Source: a virus
Length of the DNA stretch: 47,020 bases
IMG/VR virus record: IMGVR_UViG_3300025012_000146
Coordinates: 1-47,020 of that record
Direction: 5' to 3' (one strand)
The position numbers were made by a program, and so were the translations under genes. The first letter of the stretch is position 1. Every line of letters begins with the position of its first letter. Positions 17,705-24,506 of this stretch are shown here, one piece after another. Below the pieces are notes generated by a model. It was not told where the DNA came from. It saw nothing but the letters and a program-made list of their open reading frames with translations, and searched no databases.

Positions 17705-18126
17705 CCAACCGCCTTTTTGTTTTGCAGCTCGAGATAAAGCATGATCAAGTCATGCTTTTTAACCGTGATCGGCGGCACTTCTCCCTCGCCCACTTCCTCA
17801 ATCAGCTCCTGAAACAACTGCCGAATCTCCTTCACCGGTTTTTCCTTCAAACGGGCAAAATCGTGGAATGCCGTCTCATCGCTCGATTCGTCACCGAGCA
17901 GACTTTCATCCGGCTCTTTTTGCGTGACTGGAGCCGGGAATGCTTCCCTGAAAATCGTCGGGTTTTGCCCGATTATTTTCCTGCCAATTTCATCCTCCAC
18001 CTCGAGAACCCCATCCGTCTGCACTCGCCCCACATTCACCGGCATTCGCTTCTCCCGGTCATAATACCCCGCCATCACACCCGGCGTGCCTCCTGTCGTA
18101 TCTTTATTGATTAGAGTGATAAACAT
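17701..18126 (-). CDS. Structural-region protein (141 aa), unknown
   Basis: ATG at 18126 follows GAGAGG, which itself directly follows a terminator T-run. The N-terminal 50 residues are beta-like (MFITLINKDTTGG, GRVQTDGVLEVEDEIGRKII); the middle is acidic and Pro-rich, and the C-terminal 45 residues are helical (KEIRQLFQELIEEVGEG, LIMLYLELQNKKAVG). It is coupled by overlap to the first adaptor gene. No family is recognised. It could be a head-completion or neck-accessory protein. Confidence 0.6.
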   Translation of the reverse strand: MFITLINKDTTGGTPGVMAGYYDREKRMPVNVGRVQTDGVLEVEDEIGRKIIGQNPTIFREAFPAPVTQKEPDESLLGDESSDETAFHDFARLKEKPVKEIRQLFQELIEEVGEGEVPPITVKKHDLIMLYLELQNKKAVG

Positions 18127-18140
18127 AGGTAATTCCTCTC

Positions 18141-18195
18141 TTTAAATAAAATAAAACAGCGCCCGGATCGCAGCGCTACCTACTGCAATCCGGGC
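18141..18195 (-). terminator. Intrinsic terminator just upstream of the 141-aa gene
   Basis: GCCCGGAT (18161-18168) pairs with ATCCGGGC (18188-18195), extended by GCAG/CTGC. On the minus strand GCTGTTTTATTTTATTT follows, then the Shine-Dalgarno and ATG at 18126. It separates capsid from neck genes and probably reduces read-through. Confidence 0.8.
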
Positions 18196-18208
18196 TTCTT
18201 TGGGGGGG

Positions 18209-18466
18209 TTATGATTGGGTCACCGTCGCCCATGTAGCTGCCGCCGTCTTGCGGTATTTCACTCCGTTCGCGGTATCAATCAGCTCCGAGCCGATTGGCG
18301 CAGCATTAAAATGCGAGGTCGTCGGTGTATCGGCATAAATATGCCAGATTTCCAGCACGCTGTCCTCGCTCCGGTCGATGTACATATAGACATCACCCGT
18401 ATGCGAAGAAAACAAGCTCCTGGCCTCCGCGTGAAATGTCCTTCTCATTGCTACGATATTTGCCAT
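18209..18466 (-). CDS. Small structural protein (85 aa)
   Basis: The 85-residue product has a basic N-terminus (MANIVAMRRTFHAEARSLF), a central beta stretch (GDVYMYIDRSEDSVLEIWHIY) and a C-terminal motif with APIGSELIDTANGVKYRKTAAATW that resembles short beta repeats of phage head or tail decoration proteins. It lies between the secreted 188-aa protein and a terminator. A capsid decoration or cement role is plausible but unproven. Confidence 0.6.
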   Translation of the reverse strand: MANIVAMRRTFHAEARSLFSSHTGDVYMYIDRSEDSVLEIWHIYADTPTTSHFNAAPIGSELIDTANGVKYRKTAAATWATVTQS

Positions 18467-18498
18467 TTTTTTTGTCTCCGGTTTAGATTTGTGCTATG

Positions 18499-18539
18499 GC
18501 CTCAGCCTTCTCCTTAGCCTCAGCCTTAGCCTTAGCCTC
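18499..18539. repeat. Hexanucleotide simple repeat (GCCTCA/GCCTTA)
   Basis: CCTCAGCCTTAGCCTTAGCC units fill the gap between the 188-aa gene stop and the 85-aa gene leader. The same family recurs at about 7811-7850, 21280-21420, 26636-26652, 36872-36894 and 46795-46817, both in genes and between them. Confidence 0.85.
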
Positions 18540-19106
18540 TTAATAAGCATGCACTTTCGCGTTTCGCAGTTGAAACGTCGGGTCCTTGCGGAAAAACAAG
18601 TGCCAGGTCAATGTCGTCAGATACGGATTGCCGGCCTGGTATTCGAATTTCAGCCTGCACCACAACCCGGTCGGATAGTTGTCATCGTTAACTCCAACAA
18701 TGACGTTCACCGTGTCCTGGACTTGCGTAGTCGTCAGTTGGTCTTTGATCTTCCCAGACGATACGCTGCCGGCATACCAGCTCGTGTCGCCGTCGGCGCT
18801 GTACTGAATGGTCACGTTGCAATCCTCTGTTCCTCTCGCCGAATTGCTCATCACCATCGAGTAATAACAGTTGAGCTGATTGTAATCGCCGATCCACATC
18901 GCTTTGGTATAGTGCGTGCCGATTGAATCAGTATTGGCGATCACCGTCGCCGTGCTGCCGTAATAATGCACCCATGCCGAACCCGGCGCGCCTTCGTCCT
19001 TGTAAGTGTCCCTGTTCCACAGAGTCGAGGTGCCTGCGGCAAAACATTGCACCGCAAAGATCATCAGCACTAGGCAGATAAAAGATACGAATAATCTATT
19101 TTTCAT
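18540..19106 (-). CDS. Secreted head-region protein (188 aa)
   Basis: Residues 1-23 (MKNRLFVSFICLVLMIFAVQCFA) form a signal peptide ending in an A-X-A-like site before AGTST. The mature chain is a Trp/Tyr/Thr-rich beta protein (WVHYYGSTATVIANTDS, YSADGDTSWYAGSV) with three cysteines, as expected for an exported domain. It directly follows the major capsid gene, where a decoration protein would normally be encoded. The export signal on such a protein is odd. No family is recognised. Confidence 0.7.
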   Translation of the reverse strand: MKNRLFVSFICLVLMIFAVQCFAAGTSTLWNRDTYKDEGAPGSAWVHYYGSTATVIANTDSIGTHYTKAMWIGDYNQLNCYYSMVMSNSARGTEDCNVTIQYSADGDTSWYAGSVSSGKIKDQLTTTQVQDTVNVIVGVNDDNYPTGLWCRLKFEYQAGNPYLTTLTWHLFFRKDPTFQLRNAKVHAY

Positions 19107-19149
19107 TGAAATCTCCTTTTTTTTCTACTTACTACTTACTTCCTACTTC

Positions 19150-20424
19150 TCAAAGATTCGCCGCACTCGCCGCAGTGATGATGATCGCACTACCGTCGTT
19201 GATCAATGCGTCGCCCGCGGTCCCTTCGTCGCGGTTGATCGAATCATTCCGGCTCGCACCTTCCACGATCGTGTATCCCAGCGCTTCCCAGAAATCGTGA
19301 TCATCAACCTCAGTCGTGAACTTCATCGCCTGGGCACTGGCCTTGAGTAAGGCGTTGTCTCCCAGCACCACGCCGGTGAATTTGCTGAATGCCGAAAAAC
19401 TGTTGAACGCCGACATATCCAGGTTGTCTACGTCATCGATGTACGTGGGTCCAAACATCGGCACTCCGCTCGCCGTCCATGCTGGCCACACGCTGTTGCC
19501 CATGTCGAATATCGCGAAACCCTCGGCATAGATCTGCATGTTGCTCAGATATGGATTCCTTGCGGCCATACCTTGCGTAAATACTGAGTCGTAGGTCGCC
19601 TTCAAATCCTTATCGTTTTTCAGGTCTTTGAGCTGATAGTGGTGCAACGCAAGAATCTTGTACGGCACGCCGTCTTTGGTGTACAGCGGTCTGATTCTGC
19701 GGATGTTATCCTCTGCCGCCAACTCTCGCAGCCAACCGGCTGTCAGCACGTGATTGACGCCGATGTTGTCAATTGCAGTGGCCACGGCGGTCTCGTAAGC
19801 CGCTGTGGGCGGATAACCAGTTACCTTGCCGCCGCCTACCGTGAAAATGTGCGGGTGTGATCGCGCTGCAACGGTTATGTTGGTTGAGCCGGAATAGGTA
19901 TCCGAATAGAGCGTCGACCAGTCATACCCGTAATAAAGGGCATGAGCCAATTGCAGGTAATTCACCACCTCGGCGTAATGCCGCAATAACTGGCCTTTTG
20001 CCTTGCTTTGCAGCGTGAATTCTTTTGTCACCTGGTCGCCAATAGGCCCGTCTTTGAGCTCAACGCCTGATCTATAAACGGACACCAACACATTAGCCCA
20101 GTTCATTTTCTGCTTTTCTTCGTAACCCTTCAGGGTTTCCGAGCCAACTTTCGGCCTGTCAATCAGATTGCGCAAAGTCGGAATTTTGATCTCTACGCCT
20201 TGTTTGTTCACCAATTCCCGGTGAATCACCACCGGTTGATTCGACACTTCTCCGGCTCTGATAGAACCGTTTGGCGTCACCGGCTTGCCGCCAGGGGTCG
20301 TGTACGAGTCTTTGCTGACGAACTGACCCCAACCCATATAATTTTGCGCCTGGAAATACATCTTCTGCGCAAGAATGATGGGATTTACATGGTGCCCGTC
20401 AACTGTTTTCAGGGTATTTGCCAT
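19150..20424 (-). CDS. Major capsid protein (N4 gp56-like)
   Basis: The 424-residue product follows the scaffold gene by 41 nt and precedes decoration and adaptor genes. Features typical of N4-gp56 or phage_capsid_3-type coats: a helical N-terminus after MANTL, KQGVEIKIPTLRNLIDRPKVG (loop with an early charged beta element), a GPIGDQ loop, the helix LQSKAKGQLLRHYAEVVNYLQLAHALYYG, and the late APYKILALHHYQLKDLK region that fits the A domain. No signal peptide. The low-complexity family of its neighbours is absent. Assignment rests on motif style and position; HK97 fold is inferred. Confidence 0.85.
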   Translation of the reverse strand: MANTLKTVDGHHVNPIILAQKMYFQAQNYMGWGQFVSKDSYTTPGGKPVTPNGSIRAGEVSNQPVVIHRELVNKQGVEIKIPTLRNLIDRPKVGSETLKGYEEKQKMNWANVLVSVYRSGVELKDGPIGDQVTKEFTLQSKAKGQLLRHYAEVVNYLQLAHALYYGYDWSTLYSDTYSGSTNITVAARSHPHIFTVGGGKVTGYPPTAAYETAVATAIDNIGVNHVLTAGWLRELAAEDNIRRIRPLYTKDGVPYKILALHHYQLKDLKNDKDLKATYDSVFTQGMAARNPYLSNMQIYAEGFAIFDMGNSVWPAWTASGVPMFGPTYIDDVDNLDMSAFNSFSAFSKFTGVVLGDNALLKASAQAMKFTTEVDDHDFWEALGYTIVEGASRNDSINRDEGTAGDALINDGSAIIITAASAANL

Positions 20425-20465
20425 TGTAGATTTTCCTTCTCGTTATGCTCGCCCTGGCGGTTTCT

Positions 20466-21485
20466 CTATTGTGTTTTCAACAAATCCTTTTCGGCTCGTT
20501 CGACCTCATCCGCACTCATTTCCTCGAAATCCTTCTGCGTCATGCTGTCGTATTTCTTGTGCGTCGGTTGCGTCGAATCCACTTTCCTGGTTTTGTCGAA
20601 AACTGACCCGCCATTGCGAGCTTGTGATATGTTCTGTTTTAATTGCTCGGCCGATGTCACCCGGTGCTTTGCCAGCACCTCTTCTCTGTTTAGAAGAAAG
20701 TAAGCATCGGCTATCTGTTTCGCGCTGTATGCGCCGCCGTCTTCCGGCTGCCACGGGCAATCTTGCCTCGCTAAGAATTGATCGACTTTGACAAATCCGG
20801 GACTCTTCCTGAGAAATTCGATCACCTGCGGTTGCGCCTCTAATGGCAGGGATGGATTTATCTGCACATTCCAACCCAGTTGCTCCTTAAGATCATTTAC
20901 CGCAACCAAAGCGTTGGTGACGAACCGTCTCGTGATCAAGCTCTGCTCGCGTGACTGAATCTCACTTTGCACGCTAGCATTGGCATACTTCTGTTCGAGA
21001 TATTCCGCATAAGCCGCCGGGTCTTCTTCCTTCAATTCCTGCTCATCAGATTTGGATAGTGCCTCAAACTCCGCGGCTCCCTTCAGCTTCTTCATCTTCT
21101 CGATCTCAAAGTCCATTTGTGCATACTTCGTTTCGAGATCCCGGTAGGCCATCGATTTCTTCGTCAATTCACCTTGCAAATCGCGGAAGCGAAAATAAGA
21201 TTTCTCCGAGCCATCCCAGTCGTCCGGTTTCGGCCCGTATCTTTCCCGCTTCTCGGCCAGCTTTTGCTCTTTTTCACCAGTCTCAGCCTCAGCCTCAGCC
21301 TCGGCCTTTACTTCCTGCTCCGGCTCTGGCTCAACCTTAGTCTCGGCCTCAGTCTCAGTCTCAGTCTCAGCCTTAGCCTCAGCCTCCGAGTCCGCCTTTA
21401 CTTCTGGCTCAGCCTCGGCCTCCACTTCCTCGAATCCCATTTCCTCGAATTCCGAGGAATTTTCCATCGTCAATTCCTTAGCCAT
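20466..21485 (-). CDS. Scaffolding protein
   Basis: The 339-residue, very acidic protein lies between portal and capsid genes, the usual place for scaffold. Residues about 15-75 are an Ala/Glu/Lys repeat region (EAEAKAETETETEAE) encoded by hexanucleotide repeats GCCTCA and GTCTCA at about 21280-21420. Residues 85-180 are coiled coil (LQGELTKKSMAYRDLETKYAQ), and the basic C-terminal helix (VERAEKDLLKTQ) fits a coat-binding tail. The repeat tract is likely to vary in length between isolates because hexamer units keep the frame. Confidence 0.8.
   Translation of the reverse strand: MAKELTMENSSEFEEMGFEEVEAEAEPEVKADSEAEAKAETETETEAETKVEPEPEQEVKAEAEAEAETGEKEQKLAEKRERYGPKPDDWDGSEKSYFRFRDLQGELTKKSMAYRDLETKYAQMDFEIEKMKKLKGAAEFEALSKSDEQELKEEDPAAYAEYLEQKYANASVQSEIQSREQSLITRRFVTNALVAVNDLKEQLGWNVQINPSLPLEAQPQVIEFLRKSPGFVKVDQFLARQDCPWQPEDGGAYSAKQIADAYFLLNREEVLAKHRVTSAEQLKQNISQARNGGSVFDKTRKVDSTQPTHKKYDSMTQKDFEEMSADEVERAEKDLLKTQ
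21280..21420. repeat. Coding hexanucleotide repeat tract in scaffold
   Basis: Interrupted runs of GCCTCA and TCTCAG (plus strand) encode alternating Ala-Glu and Thr-Glu. It is the longest member of the dispersed GGCTGA/GGCTAA family. Confidence 0.8.
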
Positions 21486-21529
21486 CAGATTGCTCCTTTC
21501 GTCGGTTCTTTACTCGCGGGGAAACCCTC

Positions 21530-23491
21530 TCAGGACCCGCTTTCATGTGACACCAACTCTTTTTGTTTTTGTCCTCTATTTCTATCGGGTGCCGGCATAA
21601 AGCCTCCTTGGCCGCCGCCGGGGAAACCCTGCTTATTTTCTAATTCTGTCTGCGCCGCCGCCAGTTCCATCGCCGCGCTTATGTTCCCCATTTGCCCTTG
21701 TTGCTGTTGCATGTTGGAAAGTTTCGCTTGTGTCTGCAGCAACCGCTCCACAAACGGCTGCACATCGCCCATATCACTATCAGCGAACAGCCATTTGAAA
21801 TCAATCGCCTCCACCGCCAACTCGCCGAATAGTTTACTGACAAAACCCACACTCTCCATCTTTTTCATAAACTGGGCGGCCTTCGTCAAGGGATTCCGCG
21901 CCCAGTCTCCCGCCATGATCCCATACTCGCCCGCCCGCACGTCATTTAAAATTTCATCGCCTATTTTCAGATTGAGAAAAATCTGCTCTCCCTTGCCGCT
22001 GTCCCGGTCCTGGATGAGCAGCATCCTTTCCCCGGTCATATTCGCCTGAGCATTGCGGATGATCTTTTCGTAAAGCGCTGACTTGATCGCTTTCAACATA
22101 AAAGTGGGTACCGCAAACTTGATTTGCGCTTGCGCCACCCTCTGCGCATATAGGCTTGCATTCTCGTTGGCCGTCTGCGATTCGCCGAGCTGGTTTGCCT
22201 TCACCCCGGTAATGCTGTCCAGGAATTCCAATCCCTCCTTTGTCAGCATGTCCGTCGAAAAGGGAAATGCCGCGGGATCATGCCTCTCGAATGTTTTCTG
22301 CCCCATGTACTGCGCCTTTTTCCGCGCCCGGTACCCCGGATTGGCGCCCTGCTGCAGCAATACCTCCGGGTTTTCATAAGCCTCTGCCACTACCTCCGAT
22401 CCCGCATTCGCACTCTTGTTGACTATATCCAGAGTGCGGTTCATCATGTCATTTATAAAATCCTGCGGCCCTTTGCCGTTTTTGAACATGCCGAAAAAAT
22501 CACGCGCGTATTGCGCATAAGGATAAGGATGGTAAAACAGATAATCATACATCCCGTCCTGCACGTCGCAATAAGAAGTGTCAAGATGGAAATTGATCCC
22601 AGGGATGATCTCCGTGACTTTTTTCACCCTTTCTCTTGTTTCGATCACTTGCAGCTTCTTGCTCTCAAGGTAAAGCCGCTTCCTTTTTTCGTCCTTTATA
22701 GTGATGATGTCCGCCGTTTTCATCACTGGGTCCACCGCCACCTCCACATCCTCCCAGACGATCTCGTGAAACTCAACGACTCTATATAAACCGTTTTTCT
22801 CATCGCTAAAATATTGCGAGTTGGCATTGTCGACTTGCCAATCCTGCATTCCCTCGTAGTAACGGCTCTCTTTGTAATCCCGCAACTGCGTCTTTAATTT
22901 GCTTTTATGCTGTCCCCATTTTTTCATCTCTAATATTTCATCTACCCCCAGCCACCGCGACCGGATCAGATACTTTGCATCTCGCAGAAAATAATCTGTT
23001 GCCCGGCTGTCAAAAATCGTCTCAAATTCATCTATCCTGGAAACTACACATGAACCATCAATCTCCCTCTCGTCGCTCCACCTCGGATAGATCACCCCGC
23101 AATTGATCCATCCCGCCAACACCGCCTTCCCTATTTCAAAATCGAGCATGTTTCCATCAGCGACGTGATCCAAATATTTCTCCCACACCGCCGCCATCTG
23201 CTCGCTTCCCCCCGGCTTGGCATAGACTCTCGGCTTCTGATCGCCGAGAAAATATTCGCCTAAAACGTGATTGAATTTTTCGAAAAGCATATTAAAAACA
23301 TTGGTGGGTCGCTTCTGATTTTCGTAGTAGGATTTCTCCGCCGACGTGTATTGCTCCCCTGCCAGATATTCATACCCCTTTGTCTGCAAATCAAACCGGT
23401 CCTGCCATCCGGCTGCCATCTCATTGATGAAAACCTTGCCGATGATGGAAAGGTACTCGTCCTTTTCTTGCTGTGTCAGATTTATGCTCAC
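21530..23491 (-). CDS. Portal protein (P22-like)
   Basis: The open frame extends to an ATG at 23530, but that codon lies inside a terminator hairpin. A GTG at 23491 with AGGCGA six bases upstream gives VSINLTQQEKDEYL as the likely start (653 residues). The sequence has the look of P22-type portals: early FDLQTKGYEYLAGEQYT with NVFNMLFEKFNHVLGEYFLGDQKPR, a central FHEIVWEDVEVAVDP beta region, FHLDTSYCDVQDGMYDYLFYHPYPYAQ, a helical QDFINDMMNRTLDIVNKS crown, and a Gln-rich barrel-like tail (LSNMQQQQGQMGNISA). It is followed by scaffold and capsid genes and preceded by the terminase block. Confidence 0.87.
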   Translation of the reverse strand: MSINLTQQEKDEYLSIIGKVFINEMAAGWQDRFDLQTKGYEYLAGEQYTSAEKSYYENQKRPTNVFNMLFEKFNHVLGEYFLGDQKPRVYAKPGGSEQMAAVWEKYLDHVADGNMLDFEIGKAVLAGWINCGVIYPRWSDEREIDGSCVVSRIDEFETIFDSRATDYFLRDAKYLIRSRWLGVDEILEMKKWGQHKSKLKTQLRDYKESRYYEGMQDWQVDNANSQYFSDEKNGLYRVVEFHEIVWEDVEVAVDPVMKTADIITIKDEKRKRLYLESKKLQVIETRERVKKVTEIIPGINFHLDTSYCDVQDGMYDYLFYHPYPYAQYARDFFGMFKNGKGPQDFINDMMNRTLDIVNKSANAGSEVVAEAYENPEVLLQQGANPGYRARKKAQYMGQKTFERHDPAAFPFSTDMLTKEGLEFLDSITGVKANQLGESQTANENASLYAQRVAQAQIKFAVPTFMLKAIKSALYEKIIRNAQANMTGERMLLIQDRDSGKGEQIFLNLKIGDEILNDVRAGEYGIMAGDWARNPLTKAAQFMKKMESVGFVSKLFGELAVEAIDFKWLFADSDMGDVQPFVERLLQTQAKLSNMQQQQGQMGNISAAMELAAAQTELENKQGFPGGGQGGFMPAPDRNRGQKQKELVSHESGS

Positions 23492-23511
23492 ACATCGCCT
23501 TTGCTGGCTTA

Positions 23512-23576
23512 AATAAAAAAAGGGCGCCATTCGTCCGTGTGCTCCAGGGCGGTGAGCACACGCGACAAATGCGCCC
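23512..23576 (-). terminator. Long hairpin terminator directly upstream of portal
   Basis: Arms at 23522-23544 and 23554-23576 pair over about 21 of 23 positions. On the minus strand the hairpin is followed by TTTTTTTATTT and, 25 nt later, by the portal start. Very strong for an attenuator or terminator in front of an essential gene. Confidence 0.85.
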
Positions 23577-23630
23577 TGTATCAGATTAGGAGGTAATAAT
23601 GCAACGCTAAAATCGTCAAATCATTCTATC

Positions 23631-23648
23631 TTTTCAATATGCTTTTTT
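23631..23648 (-). promoter_or_regulatory. 18-bp repeated element, copy B
   Basis: Exact second copy of the element at 605-622, about 55 nt upstream of the portal hairpin. Confidence 0.4.
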
Positions 23649-23667
23649 TATAAACAACAGCCTTCCC

Positions 23668-23690
23668 GGATGTATGTAATTCTTACATCC
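23668..23690 (+). other. Inverted repeat with plus-strand T-run
   Basis: GGATGTA and TACATCC are separated by 9 nt and followed by eight T on the plus strand. It could be a weak plus-strand terminator against antisense transcription into the portal gene, or an operator. Confidence 0.45.
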
Positions 23691-24005
23691 TTTTTTTTCC
23701 TTTTTTTTCCTCTTTTTTTGCCAATTTGTCACACAAAAACAGCCCAAAAAACAGCCCAAAAAACAGCCTGACTAAACACTTTTTCCCCTCTAATTTTGCC
23801 CGAAATTTTGCTTTTTTCAAGCTCGAAACTTTTCTGCTCAATACCGTTCCCTCAGTGCTCTCTATCTTTCTTTGCATAAAAATCGCCACAACGGTCAATA
23901 ACGCACACAAACGGAAACAACAGTAACCTAACGCACGATAGCGACGACGATATTATGTATTCTCATTTGTTTATATATTTCGCAGTTTTTATCCCAAAAT
24001 TATCC

Positions 24006-24034
24006 TTGACATAATGATAATCATTATATATATT
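24006..24034 (+). promoter_or_regulatory. Consensus sigma-70 promoter with embedded Fur-box-like operator
   Basis: TTGACA (24006-24011), 17-bp spacer, TATATT (24029-24034) form a near-perfect promoter for the plus-strand gene at 24083. Bases 24010-24028 (CATAATGATAATCATTATA) match the classical 19-bp Fur box at 17 of 19 positions, so a bound repressor would block RNA polymerase. A phage repressor operator of similar symmetry is the alternative. Confidence 0.7.
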
Positions 24035-24082
24035 GAGTCGTCAATTAACTCTTTACTGTTGGTAACAAAATCGGAGGTCAAA

Positions 24083-24397
24083 ATGAGACTCTGTGATTCC
24101 TGTGGCTCCCCAAAACCTTCCATCAGCATGGGCGGCGCGTCTATCTGCAAAGAGTGCGATTATCAAGTCCGCACCGAGATGGATAAGCTCCGCGCCGATG
24201 GCAAACCTGTCAATGTCCTCCACATCGCTAAGCGGTTATTCCACGAGGCCAACGATGCCGGTAATTACCTCCTGCGAGATATTCCGCAGGCTCTGTGGGA
24301 TCAAGTGAAACATCGAGCGCTTGATGATGGGATATCTCTACGCGATTTGATCCTCCAGTCGTTGCACCTTTATCTGGATAGACAACCCCCAAAATAA
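24083..24397 (+). CDS. Isolated plus-strand gene (moron-like): zinc-finger plus ribbon-helix-helix-like protein
   Basis: The start MRLCDSCG at 24083 has an ideal GGAGG six bases upstream; the open frame runs further 5' without a ribosome site. The 104-residue product has CDSC at residues 4-7 and CKEC at 22-25, a CxxC-x14-CxxC zinc site. The C-terminal half holds IPQALWDQVKHRALDDGISLRDLILQSL, an arrangement like a ribbon-helix-helix DNA-binding unit. It is the only plus-strand gene in the packaging/structural block, with its own promoter and terminator: the classical organisation of a moron expressed from the prophage. A DNA-binding regulator is inferred. The Fur-like box suggests iron-responsive expression. 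Confidence 0.8.
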   Translation: MRLCDSCGSPKPSISMGGASICKECDYQVRTEMDKLRADGKPVNVLHIAKRLFHEANDAGNYLLRDIPQALWDQVKHRALDDGISLRDLILQSLHLYLDRQPPK

Positions 24398-24407
24398 ATC
24401 CCATAAT

Positions 24408-24442
24408 AAAAAAAAGCCACTTAAATCAAGCGGCTTTTTTTT
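24408..24442. terminator. Bidirectional terminator between moron and terminase
   Basis: AAAAAAAAGCCACTT pairs with AAGCGGCTTTTTTTT around a 5-nt loop, with T-runs on both strands. It ends the plus-strand gene (stop 24397) and the minus-strand terminase transcript (stop 24507). Confidence 0.9.
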
Positions 24443-24452
24443 CAAGTTTTTT

Positions 24453-24490
24453 GTGTTCCTTAGTGGCTTTGCGCCTTGGTGGCTGAATAG
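24453..24490. repeat. Dispersed intergenic repeat, full copy
   Basis: This copy and the one at 27025-27063 agree at about 33 of 38 positions (minus strand begins CTATTCAGCCACCAAG). Such CACCAAG-ACAAAG sequences are common between genes in many bacterial chromosomes, which points to exchange with a host genome. Confidence 0.75.
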
Positions 24491-24506
24491 ACACAATCAA
24501 ATCCCC

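Larger units (their letters stand above)
23577..24005. other. Intergenic region before portal, no convincing gene
   Basis: This AT-rich stretch holds the 18-bp element (23631-23648), an inverted repeat GGATGTA-N9-TACATCC (23668-23690) followed by T8 on the plus strand, and three copies of a 12-bp unit CAAAAAACAGCC (23734-23768). A plus-strand AGGAGGTAATAATG at about 23588 leads into only two codons. A minus-strand frame of 75 codons (23683-23910) has a TTG start and no ribosome site and is not accepted. Confidence 0.6.

Noticed and set aside
21117-22049. 310-codon plus-strand ORF antisense to scaffold and portal
   Set aside because: It is a shadow of the repeat-rich scaffold and portal genes, with Leu/Ser repeats and no ribosome site; the sense proteins have clear phage roles.
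23522-23530. Portal start at ATG 23530
   Set aside because: The codon lies within the terminator hairpin and has no ribosome site; GTG at 23491 has one.
23683-23910. 75-codon minus-strand ORF with an FFGLFFGLF stretch
   Set aside because: It starts with TTG, has no Shine-Dalgarno, and its core is translated from a 12-bp tandem repeat and poly-T; no convincing protein.
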